A stretch of DNA of 64,000 bases, from assembly GCA_025084515.1 (NCBI GenBank), contig JAJAGP010002216.1, positions 62,001 to 126,000 on the forward strand. The letters are read 5' to 3'. Below are positions 1-10,519 of the stretch, one piece after another. The position numbers were made by a program, and so were the translations under genes. The notes beneath the pieces are model-generated. The model was not told where the DNA came from. It saw only the letters and a program-made list of their open reading frames with translations, and did not search any database. Origin of the DNA: Ancistrus triradiatus (lineage: Eukaryota; Chordata; Actinopteri; Siluriformes; Loricariidae). Numbering within the stretch: position 1 is the stretch's first letter; each line of letters opens with the position of its first letter.

Positions 1-59
1 TTGTTTAACCCTTTTTTACCCTCCTTTTGTAACTGCTTTTGAAATAACCCATTGATTCC

Positions 60-580
60 GATTCACAACAGACAAAACAAATATTTCCTCTGTCCTGTTT
101 TACTTTCTCTATTGTTTCCTCCTTTGTCCCTCTATCCTTTTTTATCTCTTCCCAATTTCTTCCCAATTTCTTTAATAATTTCTCTCTTTCATATTCCCTT
201 CTTTTTCTATTTCCCCATCATTACTCCACATTAAGTCCACAAATGTCCTTCTTTTTTAACTGTTTTCACCATTTATTCTTTATTTTTCTTCTGTCTTTCG
301 TTTTCATATCTTCTTTTCATGTAGTATGTCTCTTTGTTCTTTTTCCTTTAAATTTTCTTCCTTTCTCTCCTTGTTCCTCCTTTCTATTCGTTCTTTTCCT
401 CGTTATCTTATCCTTTCTTTCTTCTTTAACTTCTTTAGAGTCTTACTCTTTCAAATCATCTATGATGTTTTACTTTTTTCCTCATGTAAATCCATATTAC
501 CATGTACATATTTACTCGGGCTTACTCACAGTTATGATCGTTTTCATTGTATTTTTCTTGATTTGCACTAATTAGGTTTA
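60..580. repeat. Pyrimidine-rich (C/T) tract
   Basis: The plus strand is dominated by T and C for about 500 bases, in irregular runs of CTTT, CCTT and TTTC rather than one clean repeat unit. The open frames over it read as Phe/Leu/Ser-rich strings, as such a composition forces, and I do not take them as genes. It could be an old decayed microsatellite or a polypurine/polypyrimidine tract able to form unusual DNA structure; nothing in the sequence decides between these. Confidence 0.6.
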
Positions 581-786
581 TACTGCAGCCATTAATTATT
601 AAAGATTGTTCCATTCATGTGATTCACCATGAATATTTTCCTTCGTAAAACGGCAATATAATGAAGCATTATTATTAACATATTGTCATTCCTTTATGTA
701 GGTCACTAAACATATATCAACTGTGTATGAGACAGGACATCATGTACACTTGTGTTTAAAGGATAAATAAATGAAAATAAGGGCAT

Positions 787-817
<31 letters not shown>

Positions 818-1035
818 TGGATGATATGGAGAAAGATGGACACAGAGGGAGAGGGTGTATAATTAAATTATGCAGGAGATAAGTCTCTGTGCTGCACATA
901 GCCTCTAATCTGTACACTGATAGTGCATTTATAAAAAAAAGTTCCCTTAGTTTGTATTCATTCTGATCTGTAAGTGTACATGTGCTGTCACCGGTTACAT
1001 TGCTGTATATCATTCTTTCATATATCATAAATAAC
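581..1035. other. No gene seen; (AG)n microsatellite inside
   Basis: AT-rich sequence with no recognisable element apart from an (AG)n run at about 787-814. A short minus-strand frame reads through the microsatellite and has no recognisable protein features. Confidence 0.5.
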
Positions 1036-1036
1036 A

Positions 1037-1192
1037 CAGGGTGTCTCTAAAGCAAGTCCCACTTTACCACTGTTAATACGTGCATCCGATGTCATCTGGA
1101 TAAAACCTGGGCTGCTCGTGCTTCATATAAATCTGAAAATGGCCTCTCATTACGTTGAATGGTGAGTAATACATTACATTATAGACACCCTG
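1037..1192. mobile_element. Small MITE with CAGGGTGTCT termini
   Basis: The left end reads CAGGGTGTCTCTAA and the right end TTATAGACACCCTG, which are inverted copies with small differences. About 156 bp lies between the outer ends, with no coding content. Short elements with such ends are common non-autonomous Tc1/mariner-like copies in fish. Assignment to that superfamily is an inference. Confidence 0.6.
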
Positions 1193-1485
1193 TACTTGAA
1201 TTGGTGGTAAATTGCATTTGTATAACCTAGGACAGTACGGAGTTACTTAATAACCATAACCATAACATCCATACTTTTTTCACCTATATTTTAACTACAT
1301 CGCCCCACAGCATTAATGTCCAAAGTGCATGTGTTATTTGCAAGCAAAACCAATGAACCCAATTATATGAGCCAGATAATGACAAGATGTGTAATCGCAG
1401 GTAATATCACTCAGTTTTTTTTAAAACCCATACCAACTTCACAAGGTGTCCCATGGTTTGATTGGTTTATTTAGCATCGCTATTT

Positions 1486-1675
1486 ACATTTACAGCATTT
1501 AGCAGACGCCCTTATCCAGAGCGACTTACAATTGAAACAGCCTTACAATCCAAGCAATTGTGGGTTAAGGGCCTTGCTCAAGGACCCAACAGTGGCAGCT
1601 TGGCAGATGTGGGATTTGAACCCTGGACCTTCTGGTCTATAGTCCAGGACCTTAACCACTAGGCTACCACAGTCC
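1486..1675 (-). mobile_element. SINE-A (tRNA-headed SINE), near full length
   Basis: On the minus strand it begins with a tRNA-like head (GTGGCCTAGTGGTTAAGG followed by a GGGTTCAAATCCCA B box), continues through a body with AAGCTGCCACTGTTGGGTCC, and ends with the tail GTCTGCTAAATGCTGTAAAT. That tail is shared by several teleost SINEs and related LINEs. It is one of about twenty copies of this family in the window. A short plus-strand frame across it has no biological meaning. Confidence 0.85.
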
Positions 1676-1683
1676 CACATATG

Positions 1684-1888
1684 ATGCTATCAGCATCAGT
1701 GGCCATTTCGGCAATACACACAAGGTTATATCAAGACTAGTCATATGTATACACTCAAGTCAATGCCAATTTAGACTAATCAATGAACCGAACAGTCTTT
1801 GGACTGTGGGAGGAAACTGTGGAGGGACTGTGGGAGGAACCCTGGACCTTCTTGCTGTGAGGCGGTGGTGCTACCCACCAAGCCTCAC
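1684..1888 (-). mobile_element. DANA/Mermaid-type SINE, diverged
   Basis: Read on the minus strand it has the head with 'cctcacagc', then 'cctcccacagtccaaagac' and 'taaattggc', the order expected for DANA/Mermaid SINEs. Part of the middle ('gtgggaggaa') occurs twice about 25 bases apart, so this copy carries a small internal duplication. Confidence 0.7.
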
Positions 1889-1889
1889 G

Positions 1890-3330
1890 TGGTAAATATT
1901 ACTTTGGTTATATAATGAATTTAACAATAAACATTGTGGAAATCAGTTCTTGTTTCACATGGCTGTCCTCATCTTTGAAACCTTCATTTGGTTACTTTTT
2001 TATTTAAGCAGGACTGAGTGTAAATATGTAGGCATTAAAGTTTATGGCATTCAAGCCATATGGTTACTCATAACCTTGTATCCCTATTTGAGCCTGCATA
2101 AGGTTTCTTCCTTATATTATAGGAGTTTTGCCTTCCCACTGTTACCACTGGCTGTTCATTTGAGATCAAGACTCTTGTTTTTGTAAAACTACTTTGCATC
2201 ATTGTCTATTCTTAAAAGTATAAGTAAAAAATTAAAGAAAAGAGGGAAGAAAGGAATAAGAAAGAAAGAACACTTATCATGAGTCACCTCTGAGAAGAAT
2301 AAGGTCGCAGGTACAAGTGGCAAAGATCAGGTTGAGTCAGGGTGAGGGAGTGTGTCAAACTGAGGGAGTGTCAGAGAAGATCTGCTACAAATCCAGGACA
2401 AGAGGAGCCAATTGGTGTGCAGGGGGTGGTTTGGGTTTGATTGTCTTGAGAATGTGGAGAACCCAGGAGGAGCTGGATGCTGTGGCTGGGGACAGACTCT
2501 GAGCTGAGCTAGATGTATTGGTTCATAGTCCAGCACCTTAACCACTAGACCACCACAGTCAGTTTTGTTTTGTCAGAAAGCCGTAGTGGCTCCTGACTAA
2601 AACATGCAGTAAGTAGTTAGGACTCTTGAACCATGTTATCAACCCAGTCCATTTTTGGAAATAATGAATATGCGACAGACAATAAATAACTGCACCATGA
2701 CCCTCACCAGCAGAAGTGGATGGAAACTAAATACAGGACTGTGTACCAGGAAGGCTACTTAAATACAACACTACCAGCTTGTTGGGCATAATTTACAAGC
2801 GCCTGAACAACGCAGTCTGCAGATCTACCAAAACTATAATTTGCAATAACTAAACATATATTTGGTGAAAGTAATTGGGGTATAAATCAAACTCTGAATC
2901 ATATCAGTATTTTTGGCTAACCTACAAATCTCTGTGTATTACCTACAGTAGCTACTTTATACAGGCTTACAAAGTAAACCATGGTTATTAAACCTTAAAC
3001 TGTTTAACATTAAAACACATAACCACAAACACAGGGGCTGCACACGGGTGGTTCAATTACCTACTAGTTTTTCCTAATGTATTGTTTATATGTTGTATAA
3101 ACAGTGTTGGATTAGTTACTCAAATAAGTAAGCCATTACCAATGGCTTTTTACAGTACTTCTTTCAAACTGTACTCATTCCTCATTAGAAAAGGAATCCC
3201 ATTGCTAATTTTTTAACTTCTGTTTTTCTCCCTAAAACTCAAATTAATTTGTACTAACTAGAAAAGCATATCAACCAATAGTCCTTTAATGCTTTAGCTT
3301 AAAAAATAATATTCACGTTCAGCTTGTTGT
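1890..3330. other. No gene seen; SINE-A head fragment at 2520-2562
   Basis: AT-rich, mostly unique sequence. A 43-base minus-strand piece at 2520-2562 matches the SINE-A tRNA-like head ('ccttaaccactagaccacc'). A G-rich stretch at 2330-2500 has small open frames on both strands with no recognisable motif. I see nothing else to annotate. Confidence 0.45.
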
Positions 3331-3333
3331 TTA

Positions 3334-3697
3334 AGCGGAGCAGTGGCTAGTACCATTGCCTCACAGCGAAAAAGGTCCTGGGTTCAATCCCAGGTAGAGG
3401 TCCTTTCTGTTTGGAATCTGCAAGTTCTCCAGGTTAATAGGTTGGAGTTTTTAAAGTGGTGGCCTAGTGTTTAGGGTACTGAACTATAGACCAGAAGGTC
3501 GATTGTTCTAATCCCACCTCTGGGACTACCACTGTTGGGTCATTGAACAAGACCCTAAACCCACAATTTGCTTTGGAGTGTAGCAATTGTAAGCTGCTCT
3601 GAAAAAGGCTGTCTGCTAAATGACGTAAATGCAAAAGTGCACTGGCTCTGCAGCGACCTTGTAAAGGATTAAGCGGATAAGAAAGTGAATGAATGAA
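3334..3697 (+). mobile_element. DANA/Mermaid-type SINE split by a SINE-A insertion
   Basis: The head is at 3334-3450 ('gcctcacagcgaaaaaggtc', 'gggttcaatccca'). The tail resumes at about 3635 ('gaccttgtaaaggattaagc' then 'gaatgaatgaat'). Between them lies a SINE-A copy at 3456-3632. In the intact copy at 13.6 kb head and tail are joined by sequence partly missing here, so the insertion came with, or was followed by, loss of some core. Confidence 0.75.
3456..3632 (+). mobile_element. SINE-A nested in the Mermaid SINE
   Basis: Runs from 'gtggtggcctagtg' through a B-box-like 'gttctaatccca' to the tail 'gtctgctaaatgacgtaaat'. It is in the same orientation as its host SINE. Being inside, it is the younger insertion. 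Confidence 0.8.
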
Positions 3698-3888
3698 TCA
3701 AATCTTTGTTCAACTCAGGAATGATTTGGTTGCTTTTCACTTGACAGCATGTTTTAGATAATCCTTGCTATGTTATCCAGTACAAGCTATTCTCTTCGGA
3801 AATCTACACTGTACATCTTGAGGCGATAGCTAGATGTTTGGTGCACTGAGCTAATATGTATGTGCTTATTTAAGATTTCATGTTAGTT
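3698..3888. other. No gene or repeat seen
   Basis: Short AT-rich spacer between two SINEs with nothing recognisable. Confidence 0.4.
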
Positions 3889-4062
3889 ACATTTACAGCA
3901 TTTAGCAGACGCCCTTATCCAGAGCGACTTACAGTCTTACAATCCAAGCAATTGTGGGTTAAGGGCCTTGCTCAAGAAGCCAACAGTGGCAGCTTGGCAG
4001 AGGTGGGATTTGAACCCTGGACCTTCTGGTTCATAGTCCAGTACCTTAACCGCTAGGCTACC
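3889..4062 (-). mobile_element. SINE-A, near full length
   Basis: Minus-strand copy: head at the right ('ggtaaggtactggac' type, seen as 'ccagtaccttaaccgctagg'), B box visible in reverse as 'gggatttgaaccctgg', and tail at the left ('acatttacagcatttagcag'). It lacks part of the middle found in the 1.5 kb copy. Confidence 0.85.
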
Positions 4063-4109
4063 AAAAAGTCAGACTTTGAACATAGGCACCCTAAATAAAA
4101 TACACAAAG

Positions 4110-4205
4110 GTGCGATCTTCCGATCATGATTCAAGTAATCCAGTCCAGTCGGTGGCGATAATGCTCCAATATATTATGCCAATCACCATAAAACACGAAA
4201 GAAGA
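4110..4205 (+). mobile_element. Fragment of a dispersed repeat ending near AAGAAG
   Basis: The stretch 'ccagtcggtggcgataatgc' followed by 'cataaaacacgaaagaag' resembles a short dispersed repeat that often ends in (GAA)n near RTE-type LINEs in vertebrates. Only about 95 bases are present. Family assignment is tentative. Confidence 0.35.
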
Positions 4206-4238
4206 AATAGACATGAGCATAGGCATATTTCGTATGTT

Positions 4239-4264
4239 GTATTATATTATATTATATTATATTA
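4239..4264. repeat. (TATAT)n pentanucleotide microsatellite
   Basis: Five uninterrupted copies of a TTATA-type unit. Confidence 0.8.
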
Positions 4265-4479
4265 CTTTATGGTGCGATTACAGACAACCCCTCAATCTCA
4301 GCGCCGCTGTCCCAGTGATGTGTCAAAACCTCAATGGCTATAAAGTTTCACTTATTCCATGTCTTTATATTTCACTTATGTCATGTCTTTATTGATTTCA
4401 CGCATTGCATTGCATTCCTTTTCTTTATTCATGCTTTTAATGATTAATTACATACGAATACAGGCGTAAAAACTATCAT

Positions 4480-4602
4480 TTGGGTGTCGGGAACGGATTA
4501 ATCCTATTTACATTACTTCTTATGGGGAAATTTATTCCAACAAATCGGAGTTCGAACGGCCTTCTGGAACCAATTAAGTTTGAATTCCAAGGTTCCACTG
4601 TA
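4480..4602 (-). mobile_element. MITE-H terminal fragment
   Basis: Contains 'ttcttatggggaaattt', 'ccttctggaaccaattaa' and ends 'aaggttccactg' before TA. These are the terminal parts of the CAGTGGTACC family seen fully at 19122-19990 and 35737-36392. Only one end is present. Confidence 0.6.
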
Positions 4603-4974
4603 TTAAACTTTAGCACTTGTACAAACCAGAAAGTCTTTAGCCTTTAATTTATGAGTCCCTACAGAATGCCCATACCCTGTTTGTATTGCATTATGTTTTC
4701 CAATCCATTCGGTGACGTATTTTGTTGTGTAAAAGTGTGCGATGTTGATGGATATAACACAGATCATGCACATAAGTACCTGCTGCACTGAATCATCTCG
4801 TCTGGGCACCCAGACACTTCCACTCTCTAAGATCTGCATCAGTGAGTGTAAACTGTTCTGGTTCAGCTAAACCTTTTTTATTTTTAAACTCTTATTAACA
4901 CCATGCTACACTGAACATCTGATGTCTTGTACACAATACTGCTTGATTTTCTTTCTGTTTGACTAGACAGGGAC
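4603..4974. other. No gene seen
   Basis: Unique AT-rich sequence with small frames on both strands; no recognisable motif. Confidence 0.4.
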
Positions 4975-5205
4975 TCTTAAGATCTTAATCTAGCTGTCTG
5001 ATCTCACCCAGAGGAGGATGGGTTCCCCGTTTGCCCTGGTTCGTCTGAAGGATGCTTCTGTATTCATTACAGGATGGTTTTCCTTGCTAGAATTCGGTGT
5101 GGCTTCTGATTTGGCCTCCAGACTCACCTGGATACTCTCAAAATTTCTTCCTTTGGGAGTTTTTCCTGGCCACTGTTGCCTATGGCCACTCTTTTAGGGG
5201 TCCTT
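4975..5205 (+). mobile_element. L2/CR1-like LINE 3' UTR fragment
   Basis: Contains 'cagaggaggatgggttccc' and, further on, 'gggagtttttcctggccact'. Both occur in this order in the 3' untranslated part of a fish LINE family also present at 32980-33160 and, in part, at 15505-16440. No coding part is present. Confidence 0.65.
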
Positions 5206-5655
5206 TTTGTCAAGTTAGAAAAACTGAAAATGTAATATAGGACGCAAAACACCTTCAAGCACGACACCATTGTGGTTTTGATGTTTTGCATAATTTTCTG
5301 GTGTTTGGGCACATGCAGATAATGTTACAACTTACACCTCACACATTTCAGGACATTTTAATGGGGCCTTAACAAATCAGGTTTGGTATGGAAGATCATC
5401 TGAAGCCCACCACTGTGGTGATCTGGGTTGATCCCAGCAGGACCTTCCAGACACAAAATAGGCCATGTCTGAGGGAGAGGACGCTGGATGGGAGAATGTC
5501 CCTGACACTGCCACCCTGTTGAAGGTACAAACTGAGCTGCACCCCATGAATTGGAAGAAATGGAGACATAAATGCATTTGATGTTAATGGAGCCACTGAG
5601 TTTATTTTAGATGTAAATTGGCTTCCAGTTCAGCCTGGGGATTGAACCCAGGATC
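5206..5655. other. No gene seen
   Basis: Contains overlapping minus-strand frames of about 66 codons with no recognisable domain. A stretch around 5620-5660 ('tgaacccaggatctcaag') looks like a degraded SINE B box but is too short to assign. Confidence 0.4.
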
Positions 5656-5659
5656 TCAA

Positions 5660-6122
5660 GATGTGCTATTTCCAGCAACAAGCTATTACTTCTGAGTCAC
5701 AAGAACTGGCTGTTTCAAGCTGAATAACATGTATTAGAAACTCTAAACTTGAACCTGTATACAGTTGTTCCCCTTGTTCCCCTTCTGAAAAAGTGGTTTC
5801 TTGACTGCTACCCTTCCAAAAACACCAATCCTGATCAAGCCTTTTCAGATTGTAAAACATCCCGAAGCTGCCAGATGCTGCCATTGCTCCAGTGTAAGGT
5901 GAACACTAAACACTTGCAACTGTAACCTATAGAAGTTGCTTTTCTGATTTTTTGTTTTCTTTTTTTTTTCTGAATTTTTTCAGTTTCAGCTCTTACTGAG
6001 TACAGATTTCCTGTATGCTCTGACTGTATTCCAAAAAATTGACTGAGAAATAATTATACCGTTGCTAAAACGATAGTATATCTAATGTAATGGTGGCCTA
6101 AGACTTTTGCACAGTACTGTAT
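5660..6122 (-). mobile_element. Deleted Tc1-like element, family E
   Basis: The right end reads 'gacttttgcacagtactgta', the inverted terminal repeat of a Tc1-like family met five more times here. Internal 'tgccagatgctgccattgct' and 'ggtttcttgactgctaccct' recur in the copies at 33.6 and 61.9 kb. No transposase can be read, so this is a decayed or non-autonomous copy. The left end is not certain. Confidence 0.6.
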
Positions 6123-6420
6123 AAGACTGTATGGGCTGAGCTTTCATATGGACATTACATCCAAAATGGCAACCTAGAATGGTGCATTCTTAAACATACA
6201 TGTGAGGCGGCGTGTGCTATGCATTCTGCTTCCTCTGACTATGTCTACTAAACATTGTCAGATCCACTAAAAGGCTTTCAAATGATTCCATGTTCTACTG
6301 CTGCTACGAAAATAAGGAGAAAACCTCATTAGGTTTGTTCAAATATCTTGGTTAAAAGGAGCCCTGGCTCTGAGTACCCGCATTATTCAGGGATATATTT
6401 TAAGAATTTCAGATGCGTAA
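6123..6420. other. No gene seen
   Basis: Unique sequence without recognisable repeats; it leads into the repeat-poor block that follows. Confidence 0.4.
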
Positions 6421-8170
6421 TTGCTAATCCTCCCCAGCAGTCCATCCCGCGTCTCACCATAAATGATGGTGAATAAGAAAATTGTCTTTTTCTTCATTCC
6501 TAAAATCTGATTAATCACTCGTGTTTGTTGCCATGTCTTCTGGACCGGGGCAATTTCCTGACACTCGAGGTCTCTTTCCTGACACTCATTAGCCTGGTAT
6601 TATGTAGCTCGATATTTTTTCCACCCGTGAAGCCTTCATCTGCGGTTGCGGTGTTTGGTCGTGGACCACCAGCTGGAGCCACTTATCCTCTCTCCCCCCC
6701 TCCAGTTCAGATGTCCTGCGTCCAAGGGAATCGGGATCATTAGGCTGATTTAACGTGCTCGCTTCACTCAGGTTGTTTGAATGATCCCATCGTCGCGAAT
6801 TAAGCTTCTCCGTTGCACACGGAGGCCTGAGTTTACACAAACCCACCGCTGTGAGCTGCTTGGCAGGAACCGGCTGCCCTGTTTAGGGCCTCGGCGCCCT
6901 CCAGGTAACACCGAGCCGTCCAAGTGTGAACACTGAGGCAATTTGCATCGGGTGCCGTGAAGGTAGCGCGGGGGGATAAAGATGAGCAGGACCGTGAGCG
7001 CACACACAGACACGCGTACGCGCGACGGCGACCGAACGCGGGCGCTGAAATTTGCATGGTGCTCAGTAATACATTAGTGAACATCACTTGGCAATCTGTT
7101 CATACCAGCTTAATTGGATTTTAATACCGCCTCTGATCTTGTTTTCTAATTAATGGCGGTGGCTGGCAACCAAGCAGAACCATGCACTGAACTACACCTT
7201 TGATCCTGGCCATATGGAGCTCCTCCAAGCATGGCTGCCACGGAGAAATCTGTCACCTCAGCGCAGGGCGGAAAGGTACAGGGGCGAGATGATTGGGGAG
7301 GAGGGGGGGTGGATTTGAAGCGTGGCACTGCTCTCCACCCTCCCCCTGGTGCCATCCTTATTGATGAATTTCCCTCACGATCAGTTGTGATCACAGATAA
7401 ATAAAACATGAGCCAGTGAACTGATGCAAATAAGCCCTTGCATGCTTTAGGGAAATGTCAATTGCTTCTCCAATCTGTTTATTTCTCCCCTCATGGCCTT
7501 TTTGATGAGCGTCTACTAAAAATATGTTCCATTCTTCCTACGCGTCATATAAGAAGCCATGTTAATAGAATGTTTCTGATGGAAGAGAAACGTGTGCCGT
7601 GCGCGTTATTTCATGCTTCTTCTCTAGGACGTTTTCATTAAAGCCAATGCTCGAGACACCTTTCATGTAAACAAAGGCCTTCCGATGAACATGCCGCTGA
7701 AGTGGCCGTGATCTCGCCTGCGTGGCTCCATACAAAGTAGCCCTTCTGAAAAGATGTTTGCTCTTCGCCAAAGTAATTAATTTCTATAATGTGCATTATT
7801 GATGAGGCAATTAATTGAAATAATGTGCGCTACCTTTAAGGTTAATGCCTAGTAGCCATAAGCGTTTTCTATTCATTTTGCGGGTGACGACGGGTAAGCA
7901 GAAAACTGAAATCAAAGCAGATGTTCAGAGAAGGCCTCGTTCTCATTCGAGTTCAAGTGTACGCCAAAGCTGATGCCTTGAACATAAGTGTGCTATAGAA
8001 TGCCTGAACACCCAGAGCGCCTCCGCATTGATCTCGGCCATGGATGAGTGCACGTTGCTTTGATGCTGCCTCGCCGTTATTTTGCTCTATGTACTTCAGC
8101 AGCAGCAGGATATCAATGCCAGAGCGTCTTTCTTTAATCCCTGCGACAAAAACCCAGCAACGATGGAGTA
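6420..8170. promoter_or_regulatory. Candidate regulatory block, repeat-poor
   Basis: About 1.7 kb without any repeat I recognise, richer in GC and CpG than its surroundings (notably 6960-7050), with three ATTTGCAT octamers (6941-6948, 7050-7057 and, reversed, 7424-7431), TAATTA motifs such as 7147-7152, and a direct repeat of a TAAT-containing 20-mer at 7775-7794 and 7809-7828. No exon, splice pattern or long frame supports a gene. This style fits conserved non-coding enhancers around developmental genes, but conservation cannot be tested from one sequence, so the call is an inference. Confidence 0.4.
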
Positions 8171-8470
8171 TCCGATAACCAGCATGATCACCATTATTTG
8201 GTTTGGACATTTTATGCTGGTGACCATCATGGGAAGCAAGTCTATTGGGATGCTGGGATGCCATATCAGCCATACTAGTAAAATCACCTGCTTAATGTTG
8301 TGGAGGTCCCCTCCGCCTCGTACCATCAGGGCTCTGACCCGCAAAGAATCAAGTCCACAAAACAACATTTTCTACCCCATGTTCCTCAAACCATTCCTGG
8401 ATGACTTTGGCATTGTGGCAGCACACATTAGCCTGCAGCAAGAGGCCTCAGCCATTAGGGAATACTGTTA
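8170..8470 (-). mobile_element. Tc1-like transposon 3' remnant
   Basis: Read on the minus strand, 'NAKVIQEWFEEH' corresponds to the Tc1 transposase stretch just after the second catalytic Asp, and 'RVRALMVRGGGDLHNIKQV' to the transposase C-terminus. The DPDLNPIE-type segment between them is missing, so the copy is internally deleted. Weak terminal repeat similarity follows near 8170-8230. The 129-codon plus-strand frame across this region is an antisense shadow of the remnant. Confidence 0.65.
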
Positions 8471-8735
8471 ATCCGATAAAGAGAGCTGGATTTTACCCCA
8501 GTAATCAGATTACAATGGCATGTATACCAGTTACCAGATTTCAGTCGGATTTGACAGTCTGTGCATGTGCGCAAAGTGGCTAGCAGAAAAAAACACGGTT
8601 GCCAGGTCCACTTATTCTTAAAGAATTCGCTTCTTTTGGGCTTATTTACATAGATCAGGTGAGGGATTCTCTCGTGAGATCTGGCAACCCTGGACTTCAA
8701 CACAGCACCTGCTGAACGGCTATGGAACACTGTGA
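8458..8735 (-). mobile_element. MITE-F partial copy
   Basis: Shares, in reverse orientation, 'ctctctttatcggatt', 'ttactggggtgaaatccagc' and the pair of 'gttgccagatct'/'gacctggcaacc' motifs with the copies at 16.5-16.97 kb and 24.7-25.1 kb. No coding content. It abuts the Tc1 remnant on its left. Confidence 0.65.
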
Positions 8736-10175
8736 AGAGACTCTGAAATGCAATATATACTCAAAAAAAGAATAATTTGATGATTTAATATTAAAGATTG
8801 AACTTTATATAACATCTTTCTATGAGATTAGTATTAGATTATTTCTAATTAATAACTGAAGTCAGCTGCAGCTTATATTGTCTACTTGTATGGCTGTGAA
8901 GTGCTTCTTATGGTAAAAAATAATTTCTTTAGTGTTAACTTTGAGTAATCAAAAACTCCATGTTGCAATAACACAGTATTTAAATATTTCCCCACTGTGT
9001 TAAAAGGAAACTTGTAAATTAGACTTTTCTTCTGTGCTGGATAACATTTTTTTAGACTCTAGCGAGTTTGAGTCGTGTCGCCAGTCAGTACATTAGCAAG
9101 TCTGAAACTTGAGTCTTTCTCTCTGGAATAGAAGATTTTTAAAGGTATGCTTTACTTTAAGAGAAGCTCATAAATGTATGTCTGATGTTTTCTTTAAAAG
9201 ATTTACGAACCCCACTATTGCTTAAGCTTCTCCATTAGCACATACAAAGTAAAGCGAACAGAGTAAAAGGGACTAACAAAGTATGTAGGACTGCAGATGG
9301 ACTACAGTTTGTAATTGTAGAACTACAAAGTGCATCTACTGTAGGGGATAAGTGGAACTGATAAAACAACCTTCTGGTTGATATCAAAATTCCCCCCTTA
9401 CAGAACGACACAAACGTCCTTCACAGTGGCAGAATGATTAATTTCCTCTAAGTAACTAATCTGAATCAAAATAAAACATTTTAATTTCATTGCAGAAACA
9501 ACTGGCTTATGATTTCTGTACTCGCCATTGTACTCACCCATGGACTCAAATGCTGCATTGTCTGCTATTGTTGCAGCCTCCAATTAGGCAAACATGTTTT
9601 ACCCACATGAGAATGGGCCCATCACAACACTGGCTTCAGCAATACTTCAAAGCCTCTTTGGTACTATATCATTGGTGTGATTGTTTGCCAAGGCCAGTTC
9701 TTGAACATCCACGTACTCGGGGATGGTCATCCCAGGGGTATTGTTAATAGACTGAAAATGTAATTATGATTATCATCAGTCCCTCAGTCCATACCAGTGT
9801 GGTTATGTAAGCAAGAAAGTAAAAGATTTATTTAAGACTGTTATGGTTTTAAGATATTGGGGGTTGAGGTACACACAAGTTTGTACACTCTAGTCTTGAG
9901 ATAATTTCTAATATACGTAAAATACTTTAATAGTTGGCACACAGTCACTTCACAGTTGCTTCAACACACTGAAACTTTTATTTATTGTTTTAATTACTTT
10001 CCGAATCCATGTTTTAATTTTTGTGCATGTAAAACCAATCTCCCCTAGATATGTCATTTCCAAAATGATGGTCATTATTTATTTATTGATTGATTACTTC
10101 CTGCTGAAGATTTCAATGAATTATAAATCTAACATCTTAATGGTTATGATGAATACTTCTGGTTTCTTTTTTTTG
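8736..10175. other. No gene seen
   Basis: AT-rich unique sequence. A plus-strand frame at 9490-9747 (85 codons) shows no domain I know. There is no recognisable repeat. Confidence 0.45.
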
Positions 10176-10177
10176 AG

Positions 10178-10350
10178 CGGTGCACCGGTCTACGATCGCG
10201 GTGACCCAGGTTAAAGTCCCGATGGTGCCTTCAGGCTAGGTCAGGCATCACATCCAGGCACTACTGGCTGTGTCTAAGGGAGGAGAAGCCACCTGTGGGA
10301 TCATCCCATAGCGCTGTGATGGTCTTGAGATGGACTGGCATCAAAAGAAA
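10178..10350 (+). mobile_element. SINE-C copy, diverged
   Basis: Starts 'gagcggtgcaccggtcta' and includes 'ggtgacccaggttaaagtcc' (a degraded B box) and 'ctactggctgtgtctaaggg'. The last motif and its surroundings recur at 12544-12785 and 50795-51062 in the same orientation, which defines a third SINE-like family here. tRNA origin is inferred from the head only. Confidence 0.5.
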
Positions 10351-10519
10351 AAAATCTGTTTCCTTGATTTCCTTCTCCATTAACTTGGGCAAAAATTCCA
10401 AGGGCTATATAGCCTTGTACAAGATGATGAATTACTTTGTGTAGTCTGCTTGATCGGACAGCCTAATATGCATAAGCTTACGAATACATAATAAGCTTAC
10501 ATATTTTAAAAAGTAAGAC

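Noticed and set aside
243..575. 110-codon Phe/Leu-rich frame as a membrane protein
   Set aside because: Composition follows from the pyrimidine tract; no start context and no order typical of membrane segments.
6960..7050. CpG-rich patch as a gene promoter
   Set aside because: Under 100 bp, no TATA or initiator arrangement with an exon downstream, and no ORF starting nearby.
8082..8471. 129-codon plus-strand frame in a GC-richer region
   Set aside because: The opposite strand reads as Tc1 transposase tail (RVRALMVRGGGDLHNI), so this is an antisense shadow of a transposon remnant.
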